Source: an uncultured Treponema sp. (lineage in GTDB: Bacteria; Spirochaetota; Spirochaetia; Treponematales; Treponemataceae). Taken from it: 5,891 nucleotides of DNA. Numbering within the stretch: position 1 is the stretch's first letter; the number at the start of each line of letters is the position of its first letter. The notes under the pieces are model-generated. The model saw nothing but the letters and a program-made list of their open reading frames with translations, made no database searches and was not told the origin of the DNA. This document shows positions 5,885 through 5,891 of this stretch, piece by piece. Position numbers and translations under genes: made by a program. Where the stretch lies: assembly GCA_937890485.1 (NCBI GenBank), contig CALBXN010000032.1:1-5891 (forward strand), given 5' to 3'.

Positions 5885-5891
5885 CGCTTAG

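Noticed and set aside
5788..5891. CIRCE (HrcA) or CtsR operator for the Clp genes.
   Set aside because: Neither the CIRCE arms TTAGCACTC/GAGTGCTAA nor tandem GGTCAAA repeats were found upstream of tig, clpP or clpX.

Overview
The window is AT-rich bacterial DNA carrying five complete protein genes. All five end in TAA, and there is almost no unexplained space. The order tig-clpP-clpX is common in many bacterial phyla. The low GC and the look of the glycosyltransferase N-terminus and the trigger factor suggest a spirochaete, perhaps a Treponema-like organism. That placement is recall-based and moderate to weak. No mobile element, CRISPR array, tRNA or rRNA was seen.

Layout from left to right: a minimal DEAD-box RNA helicase on the minus strand (5-1174); a 51-bp divergent promoter region; a GT4-type glycosyltransferase on the plus strand (1226-2344); a hairpin terminator shared by convergent genes (about 2343-2388); then clpX (2403-3650), clpP (3733-4335) and tig (4420-5787), all on the minus strand and transcribed tig to clpP to clpX. 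Upstream of tig, near the right edge, a minus-strand terminator (about 5848-5884) closes a transcription unit that lies outside the window. The tig unit therefore probably starts from its own promoter in about 5788-5847.

The three right-hand genes form a protein quality-control set. Trigger factor meets nascent chains at the ribosome exit. ClpX unfolds tagged or damaged proteins and threads them into the ClpP proteolytic chamber. The 82-84 bp gaps between them each hold a hairpin without a U-tract, and each gene has a clear Shine-Dalgarno sequence. The helicase and the glycosyltransferase share no evident pathway. They are linked by a nearly symmetrical pair of extended -10 promoters, each ending 9 nt from its start codon, with no Shine-Dalgarno sequence on either side. 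This points to leaderless or nearly leaderless mRNAs.

I found no clear evidence for a previously undescribed multi-gene system. The best second-look items are the symmetrical leaderless promoter pair, the double palindrome between clpP and clpX, the degenerate PPIase active-site segment of trigger factor, and the altered motif Ib of the helicase.
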